DNA of 64,000 nucleotides from Haloarcula hispanica ATCC 33960 (GCF_000223905.1 NC_015948.1:1302001-1366000); one strand, 5' to 3'; numbered from the stretch's first letter, positions 50,388-59,737 are shown. Numbers and translations are program-made. The notes: generated from the letters alone by a model not told the origin.

Positions 50388-53054
50388 TCAGTTGACCTCT
50401 TCGTAGAGCGCTGTCACGTCCGCGAAATCGATCTTGCCGTTCTCGTTGAAGTCGTACGCGCCGGTGTTCAACTGGATGCTGTCGGAGTCCATGTTCGAGA
50501 ACAGCACCTGCACGTCCTCGTAGTCGAGACGGCCATTACCGTTGAGGTCCTCGAAGTGGCCGTCGCCGTCGGGATCGGTCGGCGCGGCGTCGCCGACGAC
50601 CGTCTTCGGGCCGCCCACGACGATGCCGTTTCGGACCTCTGCCTCGATGGCGTTGCCGTTCTCGTCGTCCATCTGCTCGATGGAGACGGTCAGGTCGGTC
50701 GTGCCACCGCCGTTGGCGCGGACGTCAAGCGTTGCGAGTGGCACGTCCATCGCACCGGACTGGACGTTCGTGTTGACGTCGGCAACCCGGATTGTCGCCG
50801 ACGAGCCGTCGTCGCTGATGGAACTCTCGGTGAGTCCGAGCGCGTCGGGGAAGGAGACACCGGTGATAGACGCGATTTCGGGGTTCGAGACGCTGACGGT
50901 GAGCCGAGCGCCGGAGAAGCCAGCGGGGAGCGACGAGGCGGTCAGCGGGACGCTACCCGTCGACCCGCTGCCGACCGCGGCGGAGTTGGCGCTGACGACG
51001 ACGTTGGGCTGGTAGACATAGAGGCCGTCGTTCGGATACGAGCGTGCGGGGCCGCCGAAGCCGTCTTCACAGCAGATGACGCGGCCGTCGCGCATCGTGT
51101 AGACGTTGTCGATGTTCCGGAGCGCGTCGTTTGCGTCCTCCGGCGAGTCGGTGAAGTCGGGGCCGGTGATGACCGGTTCGAGCGTCGAGACGTTGTAGTC
51201 CGATTCCAGCACCCCGCGGTAGACGACGCCGCCGTCGACGCGGTCCATCTGGATGTCGCCCTCGTCGTCCGCGAGCGCGTCGTTGAACTCCGAAATGCCG
51301 AAGTAGATGAAATCGCCGGGTTGGGAGTCGTCGACGCTGTCGACGCCCTCGGCCTTGTTGAACTCGATTGACGCGCCGATTTCCTTGGCGGCCGCGCGGG
51401 TCTCCAAGAACGGGACGCGCCGGAGGTCCTCGTCGACGCCGTCGGGACCGTTGGCCTCGTACTGCTCGGCCCACTCGACGATGTCCTCGTTCGTGATGTA
51501 GTTCTGATTCCCGTTCTCGATGACGGAGAGATCGGCTTCCTTGATGGCCGCTTCGGTCACCTCGTCGCCGTCTTCCCAGTCAGCGTGTGCGCTGAGGTAG
51601 TCGGCCTGGGTCACGTCGTCGTACTCGGCGACCCAGGACTCGACCTCGCCGTTCGTGGCGTGGCCGAGTTCTATCCACTCGATTTCGAGCGGGGTCTGTG
51701 CAGGGGAGTTCCGCTCCCCGGCTTCGGCGGCGTTGGCCGCGTCGTTCGTGATCTTCGGTGCGTACAGCGTCCCGGCGACGTCCATTGGGTCGTCGTACTC
51801 CGGAATCGGCTCGTCGGCAACGAACTTGTAGATGCCCTTGCTGTCGCCGTCGGAACAGCCGTAGACGGTCCGCTGGTCGCCTTCGATGTCGGGTGCCTCC
51901 CACGAGGCCCGCCCCATCACGTAGTACTTGACCGCTTCGGGTTCGTCGGCGGTCGGTTCGCGGAAGTCGACGAAGTACCCGTACCGGTACGGGTTCGGAT
52001 ACACGTCGTCGAGCAGCGTCGTTGCGAGGTTCTCGCCGTCGCCCTGGTCATCGCGCTCCGCGCCGAGGTAGTACGCGAGGAACTCGACACCGGTCAGCGC
52101 CCAGTAGCCCTGCGGGCCGAAGTTCTCGTCGAGGTCGCCGCTCTCGGCGTAGGACTCGATCGCGCCCGATATCTCGCTCGGGTTCGGCCGGTTCCAGAAC
52201 TGACATCCGCCGATGAGTCCCTCGCCCGACCCCGCCTCGACGATGTCGCTCACCGTCGCCGTCAGACTGACTCGGGGGTGTGCGTAGTTCTCCTCGGCGG
52301 AAATCATCGTCTCCCACGGGCTGAGGTCCCCGTAGCAGTTGATCCGCGTCCCGCCGTGTTCACGGAGGGAGTCGGTGTTGGTCAAGTTCATTGCGTTCCC
52401 GGTGTCCGCGCTCCACTCACCGTTCTCGTCCTGGCTGAGCGGGACCCGCGAGACGCACCCGGGGCTGTTCTCCCAGTTCGTGAACAGGTAGCCCTCGGTT
52501 CCCTCGTCGTTGCTCGGGACGAACTGGTTACAGTCGGGGTTCGTCGCCGCGCCGCCGTACTGGGTGCCGGCGAAGTTCTCCTGAGTAATATCCGTTCCGT
52601 CAGGCGTCTGGACCACACCGAGCCGTTCCGCCCCGCCGTTGATTGGTTCGCGTCCCTGCACGAGGATTTCGTAGTCGCCGGCTGCGGACCGGACCTGACG
52701 CTGTTTCTCCTCGGTGTCCGGAACCCCCACCTCCGGGAAATCGTCGTTACTCCCGTCGAACTTGAACTGGAATCCGTTGAAATAGCCCACCGCAGCCCGT
52801 CCAAACGGTTCGGGGTTCTCCCCTTCCGGGTGCTGGAGACTGTACAGTAGTGACCCGTCTTCGAAGACGAACGGGCCGGTCACCTCCGCACCGAACGCCG
52901 TCGTCGAGAAGCGTTTGAGACTCCCGGCGACGCTCGGAGCGCCCGGTGTGTCTGTCTCTTCGACCTCTTCCCCACTTGCCACGCCGATGACGCTGGCCCC
53001 AAGCGCAGCAGCCACCGACTGTGAAAGTACCTGCCGTCGAGTGAAATCGACCAT
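50388..53054 (-). CDS. PhoX-family secreted phosphatase with cohesin-like and dockerin domains
   Basis: An 888-residue Tat substrate (FTRRQVLSQSVAAALGASVIG, residues 4-24). Residues about 30-670 match the PhoX/DUF839 family of Ca-dependent alkaline phosphatases (INCYGDLSPWETMISAEENYAHP, KYYVMGRASWEAPDIEG, GDSKGIYKF). Then comes a cohesin-like domain (about 690-815) and, at the C-terminus (826-888), a dockerin-like pair of calcium loops: Asp836-Asp847 (DLNGNGRLDYED) and Asp868-Asp879 (DFNENGKIDFAD). It is first in an operon with a surface cohesin. Phosphatase activity is inferred from the family. Confidence 0.88.
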   Translation of the reverse strand: MVDFTRRQVLSQSVAAALGASVIGVASGEEVEETDTPGAPSVAGSLKRFSTTAFGAEVTGPFVFEDGSLLYSLQHPEGENPEPFGRAAVGYFNGFQFKFDGSNDDFPEVGVPDTEEKQRQVRSAAGDYEILVQGREPINGGAERLGVVQTPDGTDITQENFAGTQYGGAATNPDCNQFVPSNDEGTEGYLFTNWENSPGCVSRVPLSQDENGEWSADTGNAMNLTNTDSLREHGGTRINCYGDLSPWETMISAEENYAHPRVSLTATVSDIVEAGSGEGLIGGCQFWNRPNPSEISGAIESYAESGDLDENFGPQGYWALTGVEFLAYYLGAERDDQGDGENLATTLLDDVYPNPYRYGYFVDFREPTADEPEAVKYYVMGRASWEAPDIEGDQRTVYGCSDGDSKGIYKFVADEPIPEYDDPMDVAGTLYAPKITNDAANAAEAGERNSPAQTPLEIEWIELGHATNGEVESWVAEYDDVTQADYLSAHADWEDGDEVTEAAIKEADLSVIENGNQNYITNEDIVEWAEQYEANGPDGVDEDLRRVPFLETRAAAKEIGASIEFNKAEGVDSVDDSQPGDFIYFGISEFNDALADDEGDIQMDRVDGGVVYRGVLESDYNVSTLEPVITGPDFTDSPEDANDALRNIDNVYTMRDGRVICCEDGFGGPARSYPNDGLYVYQPNVVVSANSAAVGSGSTGSVPLTASSLPAGFSGARLTVSVSNPEIASITGVSFPDALGLTESSISDDGSSATIRVADVNTNVQSGAMDVPLATLDVRANGGGTTDLTVSIEQMDDENGNAIEAEVRNGIVVGGPKTVVGDAAPTDPDGDGHFEDLNGNGRLDYEDVQVLFSNMDSDSIQLNTGAYDFNENGKIDFADVTALYEEVN

Positions 53055-53074
53055 GCGAGTGAGGGGTAGCAGTG

Positions 53075-53083
53075 ATTATTAAA
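53075..53083 (-). promoter_or_regulatory. TATA box of the PhoX operon
   Basis: Read on the minus strand, TTTAATAAT is centred 25 bp before the ATG at 53054, as in leaderless genes. AT-rich sequence continues upstream to 53120 with ATTATAAA (53089-53096), which could bind an activator such as a phosphate regulator; this is only a guess. Confidence 0.6.
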
Positions 53084-53096
53084 GCAAGTTTATAAT

Positions 53097-53343
53097 ATTC
53101 GTATGATGTTTTTAGAGCGGTCATATTGCCTCGGTTCGATACGTACTGCTAATGAATTAGACGTATCAGAAATAGTGCTATTTTGTCGGGATGGGTACTG
53201 AATAGCTCTGATTGCAGTCGTTCACGCACTGATTCGTCCTCACCTACGTACCAGTCCGCTTCGAGTAGCTGGCACAGTGTCGCCCCACTCCCGACCGAGT
53301 CACGAGTCAAACAAGTAGTCGCTGTGGCGGGCGAGCCGGGTGG
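53097..53343. other. Intergenic region upstream of PhoX with no gene seen
   Basis: About 250 bp. The first 80 bp are AT-rich and probably regulatory for the PhoX operon. The rest has no convincing ORF on either strand. Confidence 0.4.
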
Positions 53344-53631
53344 CTACATCCCCATGTCGGCAGCCGGCTCTGGGACCGGAAGCACATTCGGGGATACGCC
53401 CAGCAGTTCCGCCGCGTGGTCGAGCGCCATGTCGAAGCCGTAGTATCGCTCCAGTTCGTCGCCGTCCGCGGTCGGTCGGACCTTCAGCATCGCGTACCCC
53501 TCGATGTTCTGTGCGACCGCGGCGCTCCCGCCGTCGCTCTCGAATGTCAGCAGCCGTTCCTCGTCGGTCTCTCGATAGGTGGCCGTGATACCGTCCGCTG
53601 ACGCCTCGACGGGGAGTTCGGAGTCGGTCAT
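53344..53631 (-). CDS. Small haloarchaeal protein (DUF7111-like)
   Basis: A 95-residue soluble acidic protein with ITATYRETDEERLLTFESDGGSAAVAQNIEGYAMLKVRP, predicted alternate beta strands. By recall it belongs to a haloarchaeal DUF. The ATG at 53631 gives the conserved start; the frame to 53904 is unconserved. Divergent from the PadR regulator. Confidence 0.72.
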   Translation of the reverse strand: MTDSELPVEASADGITATYRETDEERLLTFESDGGSAAVAQNIEGYAMLKVRPTADGDELERYYGFDMALDHAAELLGVSPNVLPVPEPAADMGM

Positions 53632-53718
53632 CGGCGGCTCTAGGGAGCGGGGGTATGCGAACCTGGCGGTCCGCTCGGAACCGCAAACGCGAAACCGGAC
53701 GGCTGTGACGAGACACAT

Positions 53719-54009
53719 ATGGCGAAGTGGCTTCAGAGCGGCCGTCGGCGCGATATGTGCGTCCTGCTGGCCGCCGCCGAGGACGGCGAACTCTCCGGCC
53801 AGCGGCTGAAGACGCGGCTCGAACGCCGCTACGACACGCGAATCGAACCGAAGAGCTTCTACGGCGCGCTCGACGCGCTGGAATCGGCCGGGTTCGTTAC
53901 CCACCGCGAGGACGGCATCGCTGACAAGTACTCACTGACCGACGCCGGTGAGCGGCGGCTTCGAGACCAGTTCGAGTGGATGCGCGAAGCGCTTGGTGAG
54001 GACGGTTGA
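53719..54009 (+). CDS. PadR-family transcriptional regulator
   Basis: A 96-residue winged-helix protein: CVLLAAAEDGELSGQRLKTRLERRY, then EPKSFYGALDALESAGFVTHRED and YSLTDAGERRLRDQFEWM. The order of HTH and wing fits PadR-type regulators. It lacks the long C-terminal dimerisation part of classic PadR. Target unknown; the DUF7111-like gene is divergent. Confidence 0.83.
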   Translation: MAKWLQSGRRRDMCVLLAAAEDGELSGQRLKTRLERRYDTRIEPKSFYGALDALESAGFVTHREDGIADKYSLTDAGERRLRDQFEWMREALGEDG

Positions 54010-54096
54010 CGGCGCTGCTTGCCAGCCTCTGCTGGATTTCGTTGCGCCGCCGTTGATGGGGTACCCTTTTTGTGACCGCTCCCACAGAACACAGGT

Positions 54097-54351
54097 ATGT
54101 CCCTGTCCCGCTCGCTCCTCCTGGCAGGCTTGGACGCCCTCCCGTTCGCGGCGCTCGCCAGCGTCGCAACGTACGTCTTCGCACGCACAGCTGTTCAGCC
54201 GTCGGAAATTGTCGGGATGCTCGCCGGGACCGTCGGCGTGGCGGTACTCCTCACGCTCGGAACAATCAGTGCGAACTGCTACCGTGCGGACGGAAAGCCG
54301 TTTTACTTCACGCGTGCGGTGGTCGTCGAAGCGCTCCTCTCGTTTCCCTAA
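54097..54351 (+). CDS. Small membrane protein
   Basis: An 84-residue protein with two TM segments (about 6-28 and 38-58) and a soluble end NCYRADGKPFYFTRAVVVEALL. No family recognised. Its stop overlaps the end of the convergent acyl-CoA dehydrogenase gene. Confidence 0.62.
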   Translation: MSLSRSLLLAGLDALPFAALASVATYVFARTAVQPSEIVGMLAGTVGVAVLLTLGTISANCYRADGKPFYFTRAVVVEALLSFP

Positions 54352-55496
54352 TCGAGAAGCTCGCTGGCAATCGTATTACGGAGGACCTCGCTGGTGCCCT
54401 CGTAAATCTCGTTGAGTTTCGCGTCGCGGTAGAACCGCTCGGCCGGGAAGTCCTTCGTGTAGCCGTAGCCGCCGTGGACCTGAATGCCCTCGTTCGCCAC
54501 TTCACGGGACACCTCTGAGGCGTACAGTTTGGCCTGGGCGGCCTCTTTGACGAATGACTCGCCGGCCATCTTCTTGTCGGCCGCCTGATGCATCAGCAGG
54601 CGGGCGGCCTGCGTTTTCGTGTCCATGTCGGCGAGCTTGTGCTGGATGGCCTGGAAGTCGCTGATGGGCTGGTCGAACTGCTCGCGGTCCTGCGCGTACT
54701 GCAGTGCCTCGTCCAGTGCGGCCTGGGCGATGCCGACGCCGCGGGCCGCGATAGTGATGCGGCCGCCGTTGAGCGTCTTGAGCGCGTGGACGAACCCGCG
54801 GCCTTCCTCGCCGAGCATACGGTCGGCGGGGATGCGCATATCGTCGAACCGCAGTTCGGCGGTCGGACAGCCCTTGTCGCCGAGTTTGTGCTCGGTCCCT
54901 TCGACGATGAAGCCGTCGTCCTCCTCGGGGCGGACGATGAACGAGGAGATACCCTTGTTGCCGGCCTCGGGGTCGGTCTTCGCGAACAGGACGACAGTGT
55001 CGGCGACGGAGCCGTTGGAGATCCAGAGCTTCCCGCCGTTGACCAGATAGGCGTCGCCGCCGTCGACCGGTTCGGCAGTGGTATCCATCGCCGGCACGTC
55101 ACTGCCCGCGCCTGCTTCGGAGAGGGCGAACGCGCCGATCTCCTCGCCTTCGGCCAGCGGCGTGAGGTAGGTCTCTTTCTGAGCCTCGTCGCCGAACTCG
55201 TAGATCATGTTGCAGGCCAGCGAGATGTGGGCGGCGACGATTGTGCCGAGCCCGCCGCTTCCCCGCGAAATCTCTTCGAGGGCCATCGCGTAGCTGTGGT
55301 AGTCCAGTTCGGCCCCGCCGTACTCCTCCGGAATCGGCATTCCCATCAGGCCCAGATCAGCCATCTCGTCGACGAGGTCCCACGGGAACTCGTCGGTTTC
55401 GTCGATCTCCGCCGCCCGCGGCTTGACCTCGTCGTCGACGAACTCCGAGACCATTTCCTGTATCTGGCGTTGTTCCTGTGTGGGGCTAAAGTCCAT
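54348..55496 (-). CDS. Acyl-CoA dehydrogenase
   Basis: A 382-residue FAD enzyme introducing the 2,3-double bond of acyl-CoA in beta-oxidation. It shows FALSEAGAGSDVPAM, LWISNGSVADTVVLFAKT, GGRITIAARGVGIAQAAL and the C-terminal QVHGGYGYTKDFPAERFYRDAKLNEIYEGTSEV, where the Glu of IYEGT is the catalytic base. Full length. The gene downstream on the right, on the same strand, is 3-hydroxyacyl-CoA dehydrogenase. Confidence 0.95.
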   Translation of the reverse strand: MDFSPTQEQRQIQEMVSEFVDDEVKPRAAEIDETDEFPWDLVDEMADLGLMGMPIPEEYGGAELDYHSYAMALEEISRGSGGLGTIVAAHISLACNMIYEFGDEAQKETYLTPLAEGEEIGAFALSEAGAGSDVPAMDTTAEPVDGGDAYLVNGGKLWISNGSVADTVVLFAKTDPEAGNKGISSFIVRPEEDDGFIVEGTEHKLGDKGCPTAELRFDDMRIPADRMLGEEGRGFVHALKTLNGGRITIAARGVGIAQAALDEALQYAQDREQFDQPISDFQAIQHKLADMDTKTQAARLLMHQAADKKMAGESFVKEAAQAKLYASEVSREVANEGIQVHGGYGYTKDFPAERFYRDAKLNEIYEGTSEVLRNTIASELLD

Positions 55497-55601
55497 GACA
55501 GATTCTAACGCGGGTTGGGTCTTTACTGTTGGCCAACGCGCGGCCCGTTGCCGGGTATGGTACTCGGCTCGCTACTATCTGTGCTCGCCACCGCAGATCT
55601 A

Positions 55602-56459
55602 TCAGTCGTAGTCGTAGAAGCCCCGCCCGGACTTTTTGCCGAGGTCGCCGGCCGTGACTTTGCGTTTGAGCAGGTATGCGGGCTTGTAGCGGTCGCCCAG
55701 TTCCTCATACAGCGTTTCGGAGGCATCGAGGACCACGTCGAGGCCAATGTGGTCGGCCAGTTCGAGCGGCCCCATGGGGACGTTCGTTCCGAGAGTTAGC
55801 CCGCGGTCGATGTCGGCCTTATCCGCGACGCCCTCGTCGTACGCCCGGATGCCCTCGTTTATCCAGGGCATCAGCACCCGGTTCACGACGAACCCGGGCT
55901 TGTCGTCGGCCTCCCAGGTCTCCTTGCCGATGTCGTGTGCGAACTCGCGGCCCAGCGTCACCGTCTCGTCGCTCGTTTTCTCACCGACGACGAGTTCGAC
56001 GCCTTTCATGATCGGTACAGGGTTCATGAAGTGCAGTCCGAGGACCTGTTCTGGCCGTTCGGTGACGCTAGCGATGGTCGTAATCGAGAGCGTGCTCGTG
56101 TTGCTGGCTAGCACCGTGTCCGGCCCGCAGACGGCGTCGAGCTCCTCGAACACGGACTGCTTGATGTCCATGTTTTCTGTTACGGCCTCGACGACGAGGT
56201 CGGCATCCGCGAGGTCCTCCATCTCTGTGGTTCCGGTGATGCGGGCTGTTGCCGCTTCTGCTTCCTGTTCTGTCACTGTGTCGCGCGCAACGAGCGTCTC
56301 GAAGCTCGACTGGATCTCCTCGAACCCGGCGGCAACCAGTTCGTCTGTTACATCGCGCATGACGACGTCGTAGCCGGCCGTCGCTGTGACCTGTGCGATA
56401 CCGTTACCCATCGTTCCGGCTCCGACGACGCCGACGGTGTCGACTGTTTCGAGATGCAT
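55602..56459 (-). CDS. 3-hydroxyacyl-CoA dehydrogenase
   Basis: A 286-residue NAD-linked enzyme: TVGVVGAGTMGNGIAQVTATAGYDV at the N-terminus, VVEAVTENMDIK, LASNTSTLSITTIA, LGLHFMNPVPIMKGVE (with catalytic His) and DKPGFVVNRVLMPWINEGIRA. It catalyses the third step of beta-oxidation, or the butyryl-CoA route. No enoyl hydratase domain is fused. The start at 56459 is chosen by similarity; the longer frame to 56525 is not conserved. Confidence 0.95.
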   Translation of the reverse strand: MHLETVDTVGVVGAGTMGNGIAQVTATAGYDVVMRDVTDELVAAGFEEIQSSFETLVARDTVTEQEAEAATARITGTTEMEDLADADLVVEAVTENMDIKQSVFEELDAVCGPDTVLASNTSTLSITTIASVTERPEQVLGLHFMNPVPIMKGVELVVGEKTSDETVTLGREFAHDIGKETWEADDKPGFVVNRVLMPWINEGIRAYDEGVADKADIDRGLTLGTNVPMGPLELADHIGLDVVLDASETLYEELGDRYKPAYLLKRKVTAGDLGKKSGRGFYDYD

Positions 56460-56609
56460 ACCCGCGCCTTCGTCCGGCGGTCGTGTAAGTCTGCCGACGG
56501 TATCGGATCGGCATGGCGGCCCCAATCCGACCGAGTCAACCTGTCACAGGCTTAGCGGCAAGCACTGCCCCGCGGCTGAATATTCACTCGAAATGTAGTA
56601 AATGTCAGC

Positions 56610-56728
56610 AAAAAGATACTTATGGTGTGCCGGGGAACGTACTGGTGATGAGAGACCCTGCGGGCAGCAGGCTCGGAGAAAAATTCGACTGGTCACCGGA
56701 TGGCCAGTCCCTGCCCCTAATCTGACAA
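56610..56728 (+). promoter_or_regulatory. fbp leader region
   Basis: A TATA-like GATACTTATG at 56615-56624 lies about 110 bp upstream of the fbp ATG, implying an 80-nt leader, unlike most genes here. A short hairpin CCTGC/GCAGG (56657-56671) and ACTGG/CCAGT (56691-56708) can form. An in-frame stop at 56723 excludes an earlier start. Confidence 0.4.
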
Positions 56729-57604
56729 ATGAGTAAGTCACTCGACATTTCGACCACCGAAGCCGAGCAGACAGTCACAGCAGTCATCGAGACCATCGCC
56801 GCGACGACACCGGACGTCCGCCGCGCCATCGCCGACCACCGTGGCCAGAGCAACTCCGTCAACCCCACCGGCGACGACCAGCTCGCGGCTGATCTGCGCG
56901 CCGACGAACTGTTCGAGGAGCGGGTGCTTGACATCGACGGTGTCGCCTCCTACGCCAGCGAGGAACGCGCGGACGTGAAAACGACAGACGGTCGCCTCCA
57001 CGTCGCCATGGACCCGCTCGACGGGTCGAGCAACCTCGAACCCAACAGCGGGATGGGGACGATTTTCGGCGTCTACAGCGAACAGCCGCCGACGGTCGGC
57101 ACCAATCTACTCGCCGCCGGGTTCGTCATCTACGGCCCCATCACCTCGATGGTCGTCGCCCGGGACGGCAGCGTCCGCGAGTACATCCTCGAAGACGGCG
57201 ACAAGCGGGTCGTCGACGACGACGTGACGGTTCCGGAGGACCCCACAGTGTTCGGGTTCGGCGGCGGGGTCGACTCCTGGACAGACGAGTTCGAATCGTA
57301 CGCCGAGTCGGTCCGCCACGAACTGAAACTCCGATACGGCGGAGCGATGGTCGCGGACATCAATCAGGTACTCACCTACGGCGGTATCTTCTCGTACCCC
57401 GCACTGGAGTCACGCCCCGAAGGAAAGCTCCGGGTCCAGTTCGAGGGACAGCCGATGGCCTATATCCTCGAATCGGCCGGCGGTCGGTCCTCCGACGGCG
57501 ACCAGTCGCTGCTCGAAATCGAGCCTGACGAGCTACACGAGCGGACGCCGCTGTATCTCGGGAACGACGACCTGATCGACCGGCTCGAAGCGACTATCGA
57601 CTGA
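56729..57604 (+). CDS. fbp: Fructose-1,6-bisphosphatase class I
   Basis: A 291-residue gluconeogenic enzyme. Metal and substrate motifs are DDQLAADLRADELFEE, ASEE, MDPLDGSSNLEPNSGMGTIFGVY, then LRYGGAMVADINQVLTYGGIFSYP and the late PMAYILESAGGRS. It converts fructose-1,6-bisphosphate to fructose-6-phosphate. Haloarchaea, unlike many archaea, use this class instead of the bifunctional aldolase/phosphatase. Complete. Confidence 0.95.
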   Translation: MSKSLDISTTEAEQTVTAVIETIAATTPDVRRAIADHRGQSNSVNPTGDDQLAADLRADELFEERVLDIDGVASYASEERADVKTTDGRLHVAMDPLDGSSNLEPNSGMGTIFGVYSEQPPTVGTNLLAAGFVIYGPITSMVVARDGSVREYILEDGDKRVVDDDVTVPEDPTVFGFGGGVDSWTDEFESYAESVRHELKLRYGGAMVADINQVLTYGGIFSYPALESRPEGKLRVQFEGQPMAYILESAGGRSSDGDQSLLEIEPDELHERTPLYLGNDDLIDRLEATID

Positions 57605-57620
57605 CGGCTCGGATATTGTT

Positions 57621-59630
57621 TCAGTAACCGAGATATATCGCCAGCGCTTTGAGAACGCCGTACAGCCCGACAGCGACGCCCAGGAGCCCGCCGAGAACGG
57701 TGCCGACGATGCCGTCGGGCCACAGCGAGAGCGGGTTCGGAATCCCGATGGACGGCAACGCGGGAATCGGCAGGCCACCGCTGCCGCCTGTCACGTTCCC
57801 GACGCGTTGCCCGTCGACCATTAGCTCACCAGTCTTGTTTGCGGGTACCGAGCGAGCAAACTCCGTCGTTCGTGTCTCACCGGCAGGGACCGTGACCGTC
57901 CGCGTCGTCAGTATCGAGGTGTTGAGCGCGACGATCACGTTGTGGTCCCCGCTCGCAGTCCCCCGGTTTTCAAGCTCGACGGCGATGACGGTTCGCTCGC
58001 CGGGGCCGAGTTCCGATGGAACTGCCGTGGCGTTCGTGACCACGATATCCGGCTGTCCGGGTTCTTCTGTCTGTGTCTCGGTCGTCTCGGGTTCGGCCGT
58101 CGACGTTTCCGAGTCGGTTGTCGCCGCCTCCGCATCCATGTCTGTCGCTGCTGTCTGTTCGACTCCGACGACGAACGTCGAGAAGCCCGGAGAGTCAGCC
58201 CGGTAGACGATGTGTGACTCGCTCCGGCCGGCAATGTCGGTCGCTAACGGCGTCCACCCGTCGTCTTTCCGGAACAGCGTCACAGCATCGGGTTCCGCGT
58301 CGACCGCCGCCAGCGCGTCACGGTCAACAGTAAACGTGAACGTCGCGTCCTCGGCCGGAACGGAGCCGTGGTCGATATCGAACCGGCTGACGCCGGTGTG
58401 CCCGGTGGCAGTCGTGAACGCTGGCGTGGGCTGGCGGGAGCGGACGGTGAGTGTGGCGGATTCGTTACGCGGGAACGACGCGGCAAGCCGCTCCAGCGTT
58501 CCGTTCTCACTGGTGACGAGTGGCCCCTCCGAGGGCCGAATCTGCTGTGTCTGGCCGGACCCGTTCACCGAGACGTTCGCCACGGTCGCGTTCGGCTGCC
58601 GCACAGTCACATTCCCGGCGGTTCCATTGCCCGTCACAGACACGACTCTGGTCACAATTTCCGTGTTCCCGAGCGGATCGGCGGCGGTCACTGTGACTTC
58701 GTGACTGCCGGGCGAGGCGAAGGCCACGGTGATGTTCTCGCCGGTCAGGATCGTATCGCTCCCCACCTGCCACCGGACCGACTCGACGCCCTGATCGTCT
58801 GTCGTCCCCGCCGCGGAGAAAGTCACCGACTCGCCGACCGTCGCGTTCTCCGGACCGGCAACGGTGACGTTCGGTGCGGAATCGTCATAGAGGAACGTCC
58901 GCTGTCGGCCAAAGGAGTTCTCGTTACCGTTCTCGTCGGTCACCGACATCAGCAGCAGCGAGTACTCACCCTCCTCCGGGAACGTGTACTTTCGTGTGTA
59001 CGTGATCGTGTTACCGGTGCGTTCGGTGAATCCCGAGATGTTGAGTGTGTCTAGCGATGGGCCGCCGACGGAGATTCGAAGCTGCTGTATCGGTTCGTGA
59101 ATCCCAACAGAGATGCGGGCGGTGGAGCTATTGACGCGGCGTACCTCGAACGACTGGTACTTCGGCACGACGGCGTCCATCCCGGTGACGGTGACCGACT
59201 CGTGGGGAAGTTCGTTCCCCGCTTCGTCGGTGATACTGGCGGTGTCACGGAGGCTGACAGTGACGTTGTCTGTGTCGACTTTTCTCTCTAGCAGCAGGGA
59301 GACGCGCACCCCGGTCCTGTTTTCGCCGGAGGCGTTGATCGATGCGACCGAGACGTTCTCCACTCGACCCGCGGTTAGCTCGAAATCCGCTGCCTGAATC
59401 GTACTCGTGTCCACCGACCCACCGTCGTCGTACAGGGACACCTCGATAGTCGTCGCGTTGCCCCGCGTCGCATTGCCCCACTCCGGCGACTCGGTGTCTT
59501 CGGCCGCGACCGTGCCAGAAGCGACTGCAATGAGCAGCGGGAACAAAAGGAATACCGCGAGAAGCAGGAGCCACCGGCGACGACGCCTGGCCGACGGCGG
59601 CGTCTCTCGGGGGTGGCCGGTGGCACTCAT
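57621..59630 (-). CDS. Sequon-rich surface glycoprotein with PKD, PGF-pre-PGF-like and CARDB-like domains
   Basis: A 669-residue secreted protein. A basic start and hydrophobic WLLLLAVFLLFPLLIAVASGTVAA give a Sec signal. Next come two beta domains, a PKD-like unit (TVAGPENATVGESVTFSAAGTTDD), a PGF-pre-PGF-like domain (VSRFDIDHGSVPAEDATFTF to DSPGFSTFVVGV), an acidic Thr/Glu linker, a CARDB-like domain (PDIVVTNATAVPSELGPGERTVIAVELENRGTASG shortened here), and a C-terminal TM. It has about twenty N-x-S/T sequons. No PGF-CTERM sorting tail is seen; anchoring is by the last TM. Confidence 0.83.
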   Translation of the reverse strand: MSATGHPRETPPSARRRRRWLLLLAVFLLFPLLIAVASGTVAAEDTESPEWGNATRGNATTIEVSLYDDGGSVDTSTIQAADFELTAGRVENVSVASINASGENRTGVRVSLLLERKVDTDNVTVSLRDTASITDEAGNELPHESVTVTGMDAVVPKYQSFEVRRVNSSTARISVGIHEPIQQLRISVGGPSLDTLNISGFTERTGNTITYTRKYTFPEEGEYSLLLMSVTDENGNENSFGRQRTFLYDDSAPNVTVAGPENATVGESVTFSAAGTTDDQGVESVRWQVGSDTILTGENITVAFASPGSHEVTVTAADPLGNTEIVTRVVSVTGNGTAGNVTVRQPNATVANVSVNGSGQTQQIRPSEGPLVTSENGTLERLAASFPRNESATLTVRSRQPTPAFTTATGHTGVSRFDIDHGSVPAEDATFTFTVDRDALAAVDAEPDAVTLFRKDDGWTPLATDIAGRSESHIVYRADSPGFSTFVVGVEQTAATDMDAEAATTDSETSTAEPETTETQTEEPGQPDIVVTNATAVPSELGPGERTVIAVELENRGTASGDHNVIVALNTSILTTRTVTVPAGETRTTEFARSVPANKTGELMVDGQRVGNVTGGSGGLPIPALPSIGIPNPLSLWPDGIVGTVLGGLLGVAVGLYGVLKALAIYLGY

Positions 59631-59737
59631 GGTACATGAGTAGTCCGGCACCCGATATCAATGGTGCGCCACCATTACGAGAGGTGATAATCGCACGCGG
59701 GGTAACTACTGTGATCCCCGGGTCCGTTGGGTGTGGT

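Noticed and set aside
51585-52850. A 421-codon plus-strand open frame opposite the PhoX gene
   Set aside because: Antisense shadow frame; residues follow the complement of the PhoX codons and no protein features appear.
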